A DNA stretch of 64,000 nucleotides from Gliomastix tumulicola. Its lineage: Eukaryota > Ascomycota > Sordariomycetes > Hypocreales > Bionectriaceae. The stretch lies in assembly GCA_001599755.1 (NCBI GenBank), contig BCHX01000001.1, forward strand, positions 3,844,001-3,908,000, given 5' to 3'. The notes below the pieces were generated by a model. It was not told the DNA's origin. It worked only from the letters and a program-made list of their open reading frames with translations, and made no database searches. Positions 42,427-53,715 of the stretch are shown here, piece by piece (position 1 is the first letter of the stretch; each line of letters starts with the position of its first letter). The translations under genes and the position numbers were made by a program.

Positions 42427-43644
42427 ATGGCCGTCTCAAAGAGCTCAGCCGTCCCTCCCCCAGCAACCGCCGACCTCCTCACCCCGCTCCTGCCCGCCCT
42501 CACAGCCGCCGCCGCCTCCCGGGAGCCCGCGACGGCCGTCCTGCCCCTCCTCTCGCCGATCCTCCGCCAGCGCGTCAAGTTCCTCGCGCCGTCGAGCGCC
42601 GACCCCTGGCTGCGGCTGCTGTGCTACGACTCCGCCAAGGCGGCGCGGCTCGCCGAGATCGTGACGGGCGGCGGCGCGCTCGAGCCGCACCCCGTGTCGG
42701 GCGAGGTCGAGGTGGACTGGGACTACGACGCGCAGACGCGGTTCCGCAGGCTCGACGCGGAGACGCTGCAGGCGCTCGTCGTGCTGGGCGAGCTGGGGCT
42801 GGCGTTCCAGCTGGTGTACTGCGTGAATGATGCCGAGGGCGGCGGGGACGGGTGGCGCGTGGGCGAGGTGACGGTCGCTTCGGCGCAGTCGCCGTTTGCT
42901 GCGTTTGGCGAGGCGACGACCATGGGGCAGGCTGAGGAGGACTTTGCAAGCGGGAGGAGCTCGGCGCCGGCCGTGCAGACCAACGGCGTCGCGGTGAATG
43001 GCGACGAGAGCAAGGATGAGGGGGACGACGACGACGACGACGATTACTGGGCGCGATACGATGCGACGCCATCGCGCACGCCAGCGCAGAAACTCTCCCC
43101 CGCACCCCACGCCGCTGGCGGCCCTGTACGAGCTCCCAAGCCCAGCAGCCAGGCCCAGGCCGACGACGATGACGACGCCGAGTACTTCGCGCAGTACGAC
43201 AACGTCCAGCCGGCCATGGACAACCACGATCCCGACGAAGAGGCCGCAGCCGCACACTACGCGCCACCGCTGGGTCTCGCCCCTCCCACCGAGCACCGCC
43301 CTCTAACCAACGGCTCTCACCACGACACCCGCTCCTCCCCCGGCGGCGGCGGCGGCGGCGGCGTCGACGTCACCTCCCCCTCCGACCGCGACCGCATCGC
43401 CCAGGGCCTCCTCCACCCGCGCCCGGAGTCCAGCGCGAGCTCCAACGGCTCGCAGACCGTCGCCCGCCTCGAGGAGGAGGCCGGCAAGCAGGAGACCAAC
43501 GAGTTCGGCGTCAAGCAGCACATCTCGCGGAGCGTCCGGAGCCTCTTCCAGCTCTCGCGCGCCTCGGGCATCGAGCGCGAGGAGTTTGAGCGCATCGTCA
43601 AGACGGAGCTTGACCTGCTCGGTCTCATGGGAGATTTGGACTGA
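42427..43644 (+). CDS. Acidic protein of unknown function, possibly conserved in fungi
   Basis: An intronless gene of 405 residues, with very high GC at third positions. The N-terminal 170 residues look folded: LLPALTAAAASREPATAVLP, VKFLAPSSADPWLRLLCYD and VDWDYDAQTRFRRLDAETL, followed by predicted strands. The middle is acidic and disordered, with two related units DDYWARYDATPSR and DDAEYFAQYDNVQP (consensus DDxxYxAxYD). A glycine run lies near residue 310. The last 60 residues look helical: ISRSVRSLFQLSRASGIERE and FERIVKTELDLLGLMGDLD. No transmembrane segment or signal peptide is visible. I do not recognise a characterised family and assign no function. The start is the first ATG after the C/T-rich tract. 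Confidence 0.8.
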   Translation: MAVSKSSAVPPPATADLLTPLLPALTAAAASREPATAVLPLLSPILRQRVKFLAPSSADPWLRLLCYDSAKAARLAEIVTGGGALEPHPVSGEVEVDWDYDAQTRFRRLDAETLQALVVLGELGLAFQLVYCVNDAEGGGDGWRVGEVTVASAQSPFAAFGEATTMGQAEEDFASGRSSAPAVQTNGVAVNGDESKDEGDDDDDDDYWARYDATPSRTPAQKLSPAPHAAGGPVRAPKPSSQAQADDDDDAEYFAQYDNVQPAMDNHDPDEEAAAAHYAPPLGLAPPTEHRPLTNGSHHDTRSSPGGGGGGGVDVTSPSDRDRIAQGLLHPRPESSASSNGSQTVARLEEEAGKQETNEFGVKQHISRSVRSLFQLSRASGIEREEFERIVKTELDLLGLMGDLD

Positions 43645-44222
43645 AGATACCCCAAGGATTTATCTCTTTCTTCCTTTGCTTCATCCTTGTTCGCTTTTCC
43701 GTGTCTTGAATCTTTACAAGGCGTTTCAGGTGTCTACAGATTGCTTAGGCGTTGGTTATCATACCAAGGATTTGCATTTCAAGCCATTTTTGCGACGGCC
43801 CCAGTTGAATGTTGCTTGAAACAGGTCATGTTTATTTAGGGTACAATGAGTATGTAGCCATTGCTGTATCGTGTCTTGATAGCTCAGGCCAATATATTTT
43901 GTCCTACATTTTCTCGTCCCCTCCAGATATGGGGAAAGATCCATTACGAAAGCCTGCTCATAAATGACAATTCGTGTATGTTGTCCAAGCCATCAGCCTA
44001 GCTGTATCGTTTGTTGAAAAAAGATCTCCTCCAGAGACAGACTCCGCTGCCGCCATGAGGCCAAAAAACAATGAGTGGTGGTGAGAACAGCTGCCCAAAC
44101 TCGACCATGGGAATCCAAAAGCCATTGACCATCTAATAAAACGCGCTGAACGCAAGAAAAGAAGCACACACAAGTCACCGTGAGTGCCAGGAACCTGATG
44201 GCCCCCGTCAAACTGTGGCTAA
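43645..44222. other. Convergent 3' flanks
   Basis: 578 bases of AT-richer sequence between two convergent genes; no gene seen. Confidence 0.5.
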
Positions 44223-45808
44223 TCAGGCAATGACCAGATTATCCAGCGCTATCCTAGCCGCCTCAAGGATCTTGAGGCAGTTCCTCTGTTCCGGCGGCAC
44301 AGGCTTGTACGGGCCAGGCATCATCATATAGTGCGTGTGCGGCATCTTGCCCTCGGCGACCAGCTCGTCCAGCTTATCGTGCCGCCTCCTGCTCCGCTCC
44401 TCGAGGAGCGTAACAACATCCTTGAGACCGCTCTGGTGGAAAAGAGGCGTCGAACTGCAATGCATGCTCTCAGTGAAGCCGTATACGTCGATGCGGAGGA
44501 TGGCGCGTATGGTGGTACGCCACACGTCGGGCTTGACCCATTGGTTGTGCACATTCACTGCCTGAGCGCACTCCACACTCTCGCCGAGGGTGCCAAAGAG
44601 GCCGCCAATGTCCTTGAATGAGAAATAGATCAAGCGCTGCTCCTTGTTGGCAGCGGCCGTTTCTTTATCCAGCATCTCGAGTATGCTGGCGTACGCATTG
44701 CAGGCCGAGGGAACAAGAGCTGCGAGACACATAAGGTTCTGGAAGCACTGGATCGGAGGTGGCCTCGTAGGGTCGTCAATGAGAGCATCGGAGCACTGGG
44801 AACATTTGATCACGTCGTGGGCGACTTTGGTGGCGTTGCGCGCCACGCGCATGGCGGAAGGGATATCGGACGGGATGCGGGAGAGCGAGTCCAGGGCAAG
44901 GTAGAGACTCGAAAGACACCCACAGGAGACAGAGGGGATTGCTTTCGGTGTCCTGTCTTCCTTCTTCTGCGACTCGTCGTCCTCGGTGAGTGTCGTGATC
45001 AGGGATAGGCCCGAGTGGGATCCCGGAGAGTCGGCGCATTGAGAGATGCCGCTGGAGCATGATTCGGGAGGCTCGATAGCGCTCTGCTGATCGGAATTGG
45101 ATGCCCAGTGCCGCTGCAACGAATCGGCCAAGGTCTTGGACATGTCGGTCGTCGTTGTGTCGGGCTCGTCAAAGTTGATACCACCAAGAAGATCAGCGCC
45201 AGCATTGAAGGTGAAGGGGAGGCCTGCCCCGTCGAGGACACCATCGTTCTGCATGAGGATCTGCGGGTCAATCTGGACGCCATCATTATTGTATGAGGGA
45301 GGAAGCAGGTCGAGAAAGTCGAAGTTGGGTGTCGAGGTCTCGTCCAGGAAGCCAAGGCCTGGATCAATAGGAGGTGAAATAAAGGCCGAGGGATCATCTA
45401 GACCCGAGAAAGAGGTTGCAAGCTCAGTGCTCGCTTCGGATGTGCTGTTCACCCGGGCAGGGACGGCAATGACGACCTCCTCGCCAGCGGAGGCATCTTC
45501 GCCCGCAGATGCTTGTTCCTCGACGAAGCGACGCTTCCGAGGTCTTCCCATACGCTTCTGGGGGGAGTAATGGCACTGAATGCCCTCGCGCTGACATCGC
45601 GCGCAGCCGAGGGGTTCTTTGGTACATGCGAGCTTCCTGGACCCTGAATGCAGGCAAGTCTGCGATAAGTCTCCGAGCCCAACAAGACGAGGTGAGAGGG
45701 GGAAAGAAGCATGGCGTCAAGGCAACAGAACGTACGGCATTCATCGCAAGCACGGCGCTTCTGGACGCCGGCTGCAGGCTTGTTGGAGTCAAGGTTCTGA
45801 GACTCCAT
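44223..45808 (-). CDS. Zn(II)2Cys6 transcription factor
   Basis: Two exons (minus strand), 45808..45736 and 45643..44223, encode 497 residues. Splicing inside the zinc cluster restores RRACDECRSRKLACTKEPLG and then CARCQREGIQC at about residues 19-50: six cysteines in a C-x2-C-x6-C-x6-C-x2-C-x6-C pattern. The basic linker KRMGRPRKRR follows. The acceptor was chosen for this; an earlier CAG would break the motif. The C-terminal half has the helical segment often found in AflR-like regulators (CGCLSSLYLALDSLSRIPSD, KCSQC, CFQNLMCLAALVPSACNAY). Such proteins bind CGG-type sites and regulate metabolic genes. No biosynthetic cluster flanks it, so its targets are unknown. Confidence 0.9.
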
Positions 45809-46890
45809 TTCGGTATTCCGAAGAAATTTTGTGGTGGGAGTTCAACGTTGAAAGTCCGACGAGGAGTGAGGTCAGCAGGACTGTGCGGATAGAGAGACGG
45901 CGGTCGGATGAACGTTCAGGAAAAAGTCTCCGAGCCGTGTCGCGTCTTTGTCTGTCACCTCCCCTAAAAATGCTCAACCTGGACCAGATCTGCGGTGATG
46001 AATATGAGAGTGACGATGGAGAATGAAGCTCGAGGGAAAGAAATGGAATTATTAAGCAGAGAAAGTGCAATTAAATTGGCTGGGTGCAAGAGGGAGTCTC
46101 TGGCCTTTATGATGGGACGATGGAGGGAAGTGCGAGGGGTGTCAATCCCGTCAGCAAGAAAGTGCGAGGTACATGTCAAAGGAACGGCGCTGTTAAAGGG
46201 TCCTGGTGGGGATGGTAGCGAGACCAGATGTCGCACCAATCCCAGCTGGTGTGGAAAGTTCCAGCACCAAGGCCACTGGGCGAAGCATCTCGCTCCGCAT
46301 AGGCCCAAGTACCGGATCGACGCTGGGCACTGCAACGTTGGAGCCATCAGGGTTCGGCTTCAACCTTGGGTCCTCATCAGCCCTATCTCTGACTCTTACC
46401 ACCATCTGGGGATTCGCGTACATTTTCCCAGAATCAAGGTAAAGTCTGAAGCTTGCCTCGGAACCTACCGCCGGTCGAATCCGCTCAAGCCCAATTGTCC
46501 ATGCCGTTGTGGACAGCAGGGAATATGATGCAACGCGCGTTGGGCATCCAACGCCGAAGGGGGGACATACATATAACAGTAGGCAACGTGGCAGGAGGAA
46601 CATCCAAAGGGATGCATTGAGGGTGTGCAGCTGCTGAGCCCCGAGTCAGGGGTCTTGTCATCGCCCGGCTACCTACTAGTGCTCAGGCGCCGCTCTTCTG
46701 CAGCCTGCCGTCTTTGTGCAACAACCATCACGGCTGGCCGCGTCTTCGCGCGGCTCCCTGCAGCTCCCTGCCTCTTCACTTGCTGCTCACACCGCCACCC
46801 TATCAATTTCAGTCCTCCAGCGGCCTCCCGGCCCTTGCCCAGGGGCTTATAGAGTTAAATTAGAGCAGCTATTCACAACAACAACACAAC

Positions 46891-47020
46891 TCGAGCGTGG
46901 GGTAGTAGTTAACCTGCTCCCCTCCCAAGGGAGAGAGTAAGTAGCTCCCAATGGGTGGTTACACAGTCATCAACACGATCCTAACGAGAGATAGCCCGGG
47001 TGCAAATCCCGGCGTTCGAA
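46891..47020 (+). tRNA. tRNA-Gly(CCC)-like gene with about 57 extra bases
   Basis: The sequence folds as a tRNA. Acceptor arm TCGAGCG (46891-46897) pairs with CGTTCGA (47013-47019) with one G-T wobble. D-stem GGGT/ACCT encloses an 8-base loop. Anticodon stem CTCCC/GGGAG (46917-46933) encloses loop CTCCCAA with anticodon CCC at 46924-46926. T-stem CCGGG/CCCGG (46996-47012) abuts the acceptor strand exactly. Between the anticodon and T arms lie about 57 extra bases. If they are a canonical intron after position 37 (46928-46984), the mature molecule would be exactly 73 bases, with anticodon 3' strand GAGAG (one C-A mismatch). The T-loop is TGCAAAT instead of TTCRANY and the D-loop lacks a GG pair, so a pseudogene is possible. 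A T-run follows 18 bases downstream. Confidence 0.5.
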
Positions 47021-47038
47021 ACACCGCCTGAGGCGTTC

Positions 47039-47045
47039 TTTTTTT
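47039..47045 (+). terminator. Putative RNA polymerase III terminator
   Basis: A run of seven T residues (preceded by TTC) lies 18 bases after the tRNA-like sequence. The trailer contains a small CGCC/GGCG hairpin. This supports, but does not prove, Pol III transcription of the tRNA-like gene. Confidence 0.5.
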
Positions 47046-47997
47046 CGTGACCTTTCTTTTTGGTACTTTTTTTAATTCTCTAATCCAGGTAGAGAAGCAA
47101 GGCATATGCTCACAGAATACAGCAGTGACTACGGGACAGGTATAGTACTACCTTGAGCCACCTACCCTAGAGAGCCTGCCAATCTTTGGCTGAGATTAAA
47201 CTGGTTGTCTTGCACGAGTCTGTTCGTCGCCTGACACGGCCATGGAAGCAGTAGCTAGGCGACGAGCTGCACATGACTTCAGCCTGATCTCTTGTCGCCG
47301 CAAATCAGCTGGTCTCTGGGCATTGAGACCACTGTCTAGGGTGCGGTTGCAGCGGGTGGATGTGGCTAGTGATCTTATCTAGATGCCCTGCAGATGATCA
47401 GCAGACGGGATCCCACCACACGGGCATTTACGAGTGTGATGTGCCTGCCTGAGCAGAGTCTAGCTGTCATACTCAACAACTGGGAATGAAATCTCTCCTG
47501 TCATTGACGACCCCTGACTCCCATCTCTTTAAGAATCACCCCGAAGCCATTGTACGAAATCTTCACTTGAACAGCTGCATCTCAACGTACAACCGCCGCC
47601 ATTGACGTCAGCTAACGGCGCCCACCTATTTTTACACATTTCTCCAGCCGTTGAAGAAAGCCGTTGACTCGTTAGTGCGCATCACCGCCCTCAGCTCAGC
47701 TTTGCCTCCATTCTGCACTTGACGCCGGTCTGGACATTCGAGTCAGCCGCCACGTCGGATGCTGACTTTGTCACACCGCGGCCAGGTCTCAGGTCCCCTC
47801 TTTCTTCCTCTCCGACGCCAACATGTTGGTGCCTTGAAGTCGTCCTGCAGAGTAGACCAGAGGAGGAGTATTTCCTTTCTTTCTCCCACCTTCTTTCCGA
47901 CCTGCTTCCCCTACTCCATCCGGTCGTTTTCTGCCACGGAGAAAGACTGCGAAGAGAACTCCTAGACAGCCCGAAATATAGACGAAGCCAATCGACC

Positions 47998-49714
47998 ATG
48001 GCCACGCTAGACAGGAGCATCAGCGCCGTCCCGATTGAACGTCTGGGCGATGAAGTCCGAGCCCGATACCGCGCCATCTTCGCGCAGGCCGTCGGGGCTG
48101 GGCAGCAGGAGCTGCTCATTCTCCCCTGGAGCATCCTCGCCGCCTTCATCGTCCCGACGCTCTGGCTGGCTGTCCCGCACACCCGCGGGTGGAAGCGGCA
48201 GGCGAACTGGGCCGTCGTCGCCTTTGTCATTGCGTTCAACCTGCGACTGGCGTGGACGACGTCAAGTCCGAACTTTGCGTGCGGCTATGCCACCGGGTTG
48301 ATGGCCTCTTGGGGTATCATCTCGACTCTTACTCTCCTGGTCTGGTCGTCGCCGCAGGAGGAAGCGGCAAGGGTCATCAGGAGGAGGAGGCGGAAGGAAG
48401 TTGTTGTTGTTGCTGCAGCAAATGGGCTTGCCAAGGACGACACAACTCGGCACGAGGAGCCCGAAGCTACGCGGGTGAATGGAGTGCGCCGTCGAAATGA
48501 CTTCGAAACGGCTCGCACGGCTACAGGTCCAGCTGTTACGGATCAACATCCGGAGTATGAATATGTCTGGCAGTCATTCCCGGCGAATGGTCCTTGGTCA
48601 TCAAGACTGAACTGGGCGTTCGACATGACTACCAACTTCCGCTTTGTCGGTATGTCAAAGATTTGCCCCAATCCTCATTCGCAGGTGCATCGAATCGCTA
48701 ACAAAACTCCTAGGTTGGAACTGGTCTATCACAGCCGTACCAAAGCCCAAGGCCGACATCGACTTACGTTCCGAAGCCTCTACCCTAGTAGACCTGGAGA
48801 CTATTCCCGTCGAGACAAGAGCTGGATACTGCCGAAGCCTCACCTCCTCCGAGCTCGTCTCAAACCGCGCCACCAACGCCGCCATCACGTACCTTATCCT
48901 CGACTTCCTCGCCGTCTTTATGATGAAGGACCCCTACTTCGTTCTCGGCCCGGACATCCCTTTCCCGCTCCCCGCATACCTCACAGGTATCCCGCCCATC
49001 TTTCTCCATGCCTACAGGCTGGTCTTCTCCCTCCTCGGCATCCTCTTCGCCATCTTCGGCGTCTTCAACCTGAATGACCTGGCACAGTACTATCTGATGA
49101 GCTACATCATTCCCATCCGCGGCGAACTATGGCAGCACCCCTCGACTATGGGCTCCTTCACACAGATCCTCGATCGTGGACTCGCCGGGTGGTGGGGTGC
49201 ATGGTGGCATCAGACCTTTAGGGCACAGTTCCTCGCCCCGGCATCGTGGCTGGTGAGGAATGGATATATCCAACGGGGCACAATCAACGGTACCCTCGTC
49301 ACACTCTTCCTGACGTTCCTGGGCTCCGGCATCCTCCACATGTTCGGCAGCGTCTCGTCGGTACCACAGACCAAGGTCTGGAGAGCGCCCGTGTTTTTCC
49401 TGCTGCAGGTCCTCGGTATCGCAGGGCAGCATGCCTTGGCCGTCGGGGCGAGGAGGTGGTGGCCCTCAGTGCCGCGGTCGCTCGCGCGGACGTGCAACTT
49501 CGTGTCAACGCTGGCGTGGATGTACTGCACAGCGCATTTCTTCACCGACGATATGGCGGCCTCGGGCATCTGGCTGCTCGAGCCGGTGCCCTTCTCGTTT
49601 TTCCGTGCGTTGGGGTTCGGTCACCCGGGGGACAGTTCTTGGAGATGGGATCAGTATCACCGGCCTACGTGGCACTCGGCGGAGCAGTGGTGGCGGAGCG
49701 GGATGGCACTATAG
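47998..49714 (+). CDS. MBOAT/wax-synthase-domain membrane acyltransferase-like protein
   Basis: Two exons, 47998..48649 and 48714..49714, encode 550 residues. The family transfers acyl groups to alcohols or other small hydroxylated acceptors in membranes. Several hydrophobic helices are present, among them LPWSILAAFIVPTLWLAV at the N-terminus, AITYLILDFLAVFMM, and FLHAYRLVFSLLGILFAIFG. The wax-synthase signature GWWGAWWHQTFRAQFLAPASW (WWxxxWHQxFR) lies in exon 2; the histidine in FLGSGILHMFG is the probable catalytic His. The splice joins RFVG to WNWSI in phase. Related fungal proteins include acetyltransferases of secondary metabolism, but no such cluster is visible here. Substrate unknown. 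Confidence 0.87.
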
Positions 49715-49905
49715 ACTGGTTGTCACGATTTTTGATGCACCCCTTTACTTGTTCTTATGGCATTGGCGTTGGGCTAGAGGCTATTCGCATAGCGAGATAG
49801 ATAGCGCACTGTTCCTTGATCGAGTTCTGTTTTCCCCAACATCTGAGTGTTTTCAAAGAAAACACTCACTGGCTTGAGACACATAGTCGCCTCGAAAGAG
49901 CGAGG

Positions 49906-52900
49906 TTACCTTTTCCCCTCTGCCAGGCGTACTGTTTCTTGCTGCAGCCACTTTAGAACATCGCCGTATGAAGCTTGCTTTTCTGTAAGCACCTCCGTAA
50001 ACGCATTGCAGGCAGTCCTATACGAAATATTAGCCGCATGATCATGACAGTATGAGAAGGTCGTTTTCACTTACGCGGCTACGTGGGCCCTCCGTATATC
50101 GCACGCATATTTCTCGTACCGCGCTTTCCGCGACTTGCTCGTCAAGAGGATGAATGTGACGCCAATGACCTTCTGAATCGTGTCTACCAACTCTCGATCA
50201 GCACTTGTGCTCAGTAGTCAGAGCAGCCCTGAGAGTAGTAACTTACGAATGACGAGGCTTGCCCGGGGCTTCTGCGCCTTGGGCATGTGGCGGAGGTAAG
50301 CCCACATCTTGCGGGCTGTCTCACTGAACACGCCGCGGAGAGTCTCGAGGACGGTCCGGGTCGAGTTGTGGTTGGTGTCAAAGTACATGACGTGCAGCTG
50401 GATCTTGAGAGCATCTGTTTGATGAGAGGAGAACTCTTGTCAGTGCGACGAGCATAGCGAGGATGGATGGAGGGGCTTCATACTGAGGACCTTCCTCTCG
50501 AAATTCTGACCGGGCACACGACCGAGCTCCACGGTTAATGAATGTGAGATATCTGTTATCGTTAGCGATGGCCTCGAGCGTATCCGTGAATGCATAGACT
50601 ATAAGGAAGGAAAACACCCGACATACCTGCAGCCTGGCGCCTCTCCACATCCTTGGTGATTTCCAGCGTCTTGCAGTTGATGATAGTGCCGCAGTACGGA
50701 AACCACTGGCCGTCGGTGATCCTACCGACTGGTTCGTCGCCGATAGTCATGCTGAAGTTGACTAACGTCTTCTTGGGATTTACCTCCATGCCATACTCGG
50801 GCAGGCCTCCGTGCATGATCTGCACAAACTCTTCTGCCTTGCCCCTATCTATCGTGATCAACAGAAAATCGTCAATGAGCCTCATCAAAAGACAGTCCGG
50901 CCCACGGAGGAAGCTGAGATGCCGGTCCTCGAGATCCGCGTAGAAGTAATTGCACAAGATGGCAGAGAGGACCGACCCTTGCGGAATACCCTTCTTCTGT
51001 CTGTAGAACTTCTTTCCAAGCTTGACAAGATTTTGCTCAACATGTTGCTGGAGAAGCGCCATGAGTTCTCCGGCTGAGTGGGTTTTCTTGACAGCTTGCT
51101 CTATGAAGACGGTGTTTCTGGCCCTCGAGCCTAGTTTACCTTCAACGCGCTCAGAGAAGACAAGAGAATCGGGTTGACCCTGGGCAGTCGACAGCCACCG
51201 CCGGATCGGCTTGGACCCCTCTTGCCCTGGCTCTCCTGGTTTGACTTCTACATGCTTGTTGATGGTGTACCGCCCTTGAGTTGGGACGGATGCCATCAAT
51301 CGAAGGACAGCATCTTGAGGGAGAGAGTCGAATGCACCCCGGACGTCGACCTTGACAAAAAATAGACCCTGGCGCTCTTTGTGTAGGCTCTCCTTGAAAC
51401 CACTGAGCCGTCCGTATATATCGTTCACTGAGAACATGGTCGCACCCAGCTTAGCGGGATTCAACTCCTTCTCAAGTTTGAGGACTGTGTGAATAGGGGA
51501 GAGAACGGAGTTGATGCTCGGCCCCAGAACCCTAGTCCGAGTCGTACCCAGAGTCCTCTTCCGCAGATTGGTAATGGGACGCATGTCTTTGCCTTTTGGT
51601 AGAAGGCGTATCTGACTGAAGCCTAGAGGTCTTTTGTTGAGGATGCTCGTAGCATCCGCCGTCTTGACCTCTTCAAACATGGACTGCTTGAGATTCGCCA
51701 GAGCAGGCTCAGCCACAAATCTCCAGACATCGTGGCGGAAATACAGAACCTGGTGGCGGTGTGTGTTGGATTCTGTGACATAGAAGTTGCTTCGGATCAA
51801 GGGAATCAGCAAAGAATCAAACACGTAGTACAAGAACTCTTGAAACAATTCAGTTCGCTTGGAGACGTCTGTCTGACTAGCTTTCTGCCCTTGGAGATGG
51901 AGAGGCTGAAGCCAGCCAATATCGGCAATCTGCAACCTGTCAGTCGATGCGAAACATTTCGACAAATGCGTGCAACTCTACCTTCAAGCCTTGGGTGATT
52001 TCGTGCAACGACATAGTCTCGAAGCGTCTCATTTTGATAAAGCGATCCACCTTGCTGAGGATCATGGCTTTGTTGTGCTGCATGGTATCACCTTCGCCCC
52101 AGAATCCATTCGGCACGAGGGTGGATAAGACCGATTGGCAGAAAGCCGAGACTCTGGCCATGGGACACGAGAGTTCCGTGATATTATCATACTCCAATGT
52201 CACACTGGGCTGCGGAGCTTTGCGGGCCTGCTTCCGCCTACGTGGACGGCCTTGAGACAAGGCATTCTGGTGCACCTGGGTGCTGCCTAGAGATTGAGAG
52301 CAGCAGATGGATTTTCGTGATGGCCTGATGTTTCCGTAGTTTCTGCGGGCTGCTTGAAGCGGCGAAGGGCAGTAGTGACGGAGCAGCTCGGCATAGGAGC
52401 ACCGGCTGTGGCGAACTTGAAGACGTTCGACGAGGTCGCGTGGCGCCCCTCGAAGGCGTCTGGGTACTTTGATCTTTACTTTGTGAGGTTCCAGAGTCGT
52501 CGCGATCTCCTCCTCGCGTATGGTGTAGTCCTGGAACTTCTGGGACGCCTTCGTTTTGTCGACTTGCGAGGTGACGACGTTGTGTAGTCGGAACTGGCGC
52601 GGGAAGATGTACATCATGACCTTGAGGGTGTTGGCCTCGTCTTGGTCTGGTGCTTCAGTAGGCGAGGAAGAGTCTGCCTTTCGACCCAGGGTGCACCGAT
52701 TGAGAACATCTAAGACCATATTAACAAATGAAGATTGGTGGCGGGGCGTGCAACTTACGGATGTGCTTGAAGCCAGGACGAACTAGTCCACGTGCATTAA
52801 GGGCCGCCTTTGAGTAGAAGATCCTACTCCTGACAAGCGTGATATCTGTTGCCTTGCGATCGACGGTCTTGGTCTGGGCTTCTCTGCCACCAGGCTGATT

Positions 52901-53715
52901 CACCTCGGAGAGCGGTAGTCCTGGCACGAGTTTAGACAAATTCCTCCAGGATCCGCCCCAGGATCTGGTACTTACCACTGAGTTGATAGTAGTTGCCAAA
53001 CCCAGCATCGACGGCAACAAAGATTGAGCAGTCCAAGAGCAGATCGAGCATGGCCTTCTCGCCAGACTGGCCAAGCAGAGCAAGAATCTGTGGCCAAGGA
53101 GTCGCTCTTAGCGCTGACACGCTGTCGTTTGGGAAGCGGCTGAAAATGCCAGGAATCGTGCCGCCATTGGAATCTCTCTCGGTGATGGTTCTACGGAAGC
53201 CATCGCACAAGATGTGTTTCGGCCACGTGCTCGGGTTCTTCTCCCTCGAGAAGAGTAGCCAAATGACAAAATCAACTATCTACTCCTGACAGTCAGTCCC
53301 CAAATTGGATGAACATAGGTTATCGCAGACGTACCTCCGACTGAGATGAGGCGGCTTCCCGAACGTCCGATATAGAGACGTACGACTCATCTGCCCTCTG
53401 GGAGAACGAAAGCCACTGCCTCCATCTCGTCGCGGATGCAACCCCATCCTCGACCTCCTCTCGTGTGCACACAAGAGTGGTATCCAGAACCTTGGCGACC
53501 TGAGCCTCAGAGGCAGGGCAGCCTTCTGCAGTCCCGAGGGTGGTAATCTTCTTCCTCCGAAGTCTCGAAGCAGCCGGAAGCCGGGATAACAGGTACTTCC
53601 TCAGTGGCTGCACATAAGGATATGAATTCTGTAGAAGATCCCGCTTCACGGGAACAGCCGAGGAGCTCGATGAAGGGTCTGGCTCTTCAGCGGCGCGCTT
53701 GCGTTTGGTCCCCAT
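49906..53715 (-). CDS. TERT: Telomerase reverse transcriptase catalytic subunit (TERT)
   Basis: Nine exons (minus strand): 53715..53335, 53279..52976, 52920..52759, 52709..51982, 51929..50627, 50552..50484, 50414..50247, 50183..50075 and 50017..49906, encoding 1111 residues. TERT extends chromosome ends by copying telomerase RNA. RNA-binding-domain motifs: RSRIFYSKAALNARG and KHIHVLNR, MYIFPRQFRLHNVV, and VPNGFWG. RT motifs: FYVTES; RLLPKGKDMRPITNL (motifs 1/2, about 640); FVKVDVRGAFDSLP (motif A, Asp about 720); KKGIPQGSVLSAILCNYFYA (B', about 839); LMRLIDDFLLIT (C, Asp-Asp about 878); WFPYCGTII (E). A C-terminal thumb extension follows, split by three introns. All junctions keep phase. It lies convergent to the MBOAT gene, internal and not visibly near a telomere. 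Domain order rules out a retrotransposon RT. Confidence 0.96.

Larger units (their letters stand above)
45809..47997. other. 2.2 kb intergenic region containing a tRNA-like gene
   Basis: Upstream regions of the Zn2Cys6 and MBOAT genes. Apart from the tRNA-like sequence at 46891-47020 and its T-run, no gene is seen. The MBOAT reading frame stays open upstream of its ATG for almost 280 bases but has no ATG there. Confidence 0.5.

Noticed and set aside
42445..43296. Minus-strand frame of 283 codons
   Set aside because: Antisense to the GC-rich acidic protein gene; no domain features.
47719..47997. N-terminal extension of the MBOAT protein
   Set aside because: Open frame without an in-frame ATG; family hydrophobicity begins after the ATG at 47998.
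50627..51929. Reverse transcriptase of a LINE-type retrotransposon
   Set aside because: The RT domain is preceded by telomerase-specific motifs (QFP-like MYIFPRQFRLHNVV, VPNGFWG, FYVTES), the gene is spliced, and there is no endonuclease domain or poly-A tail.
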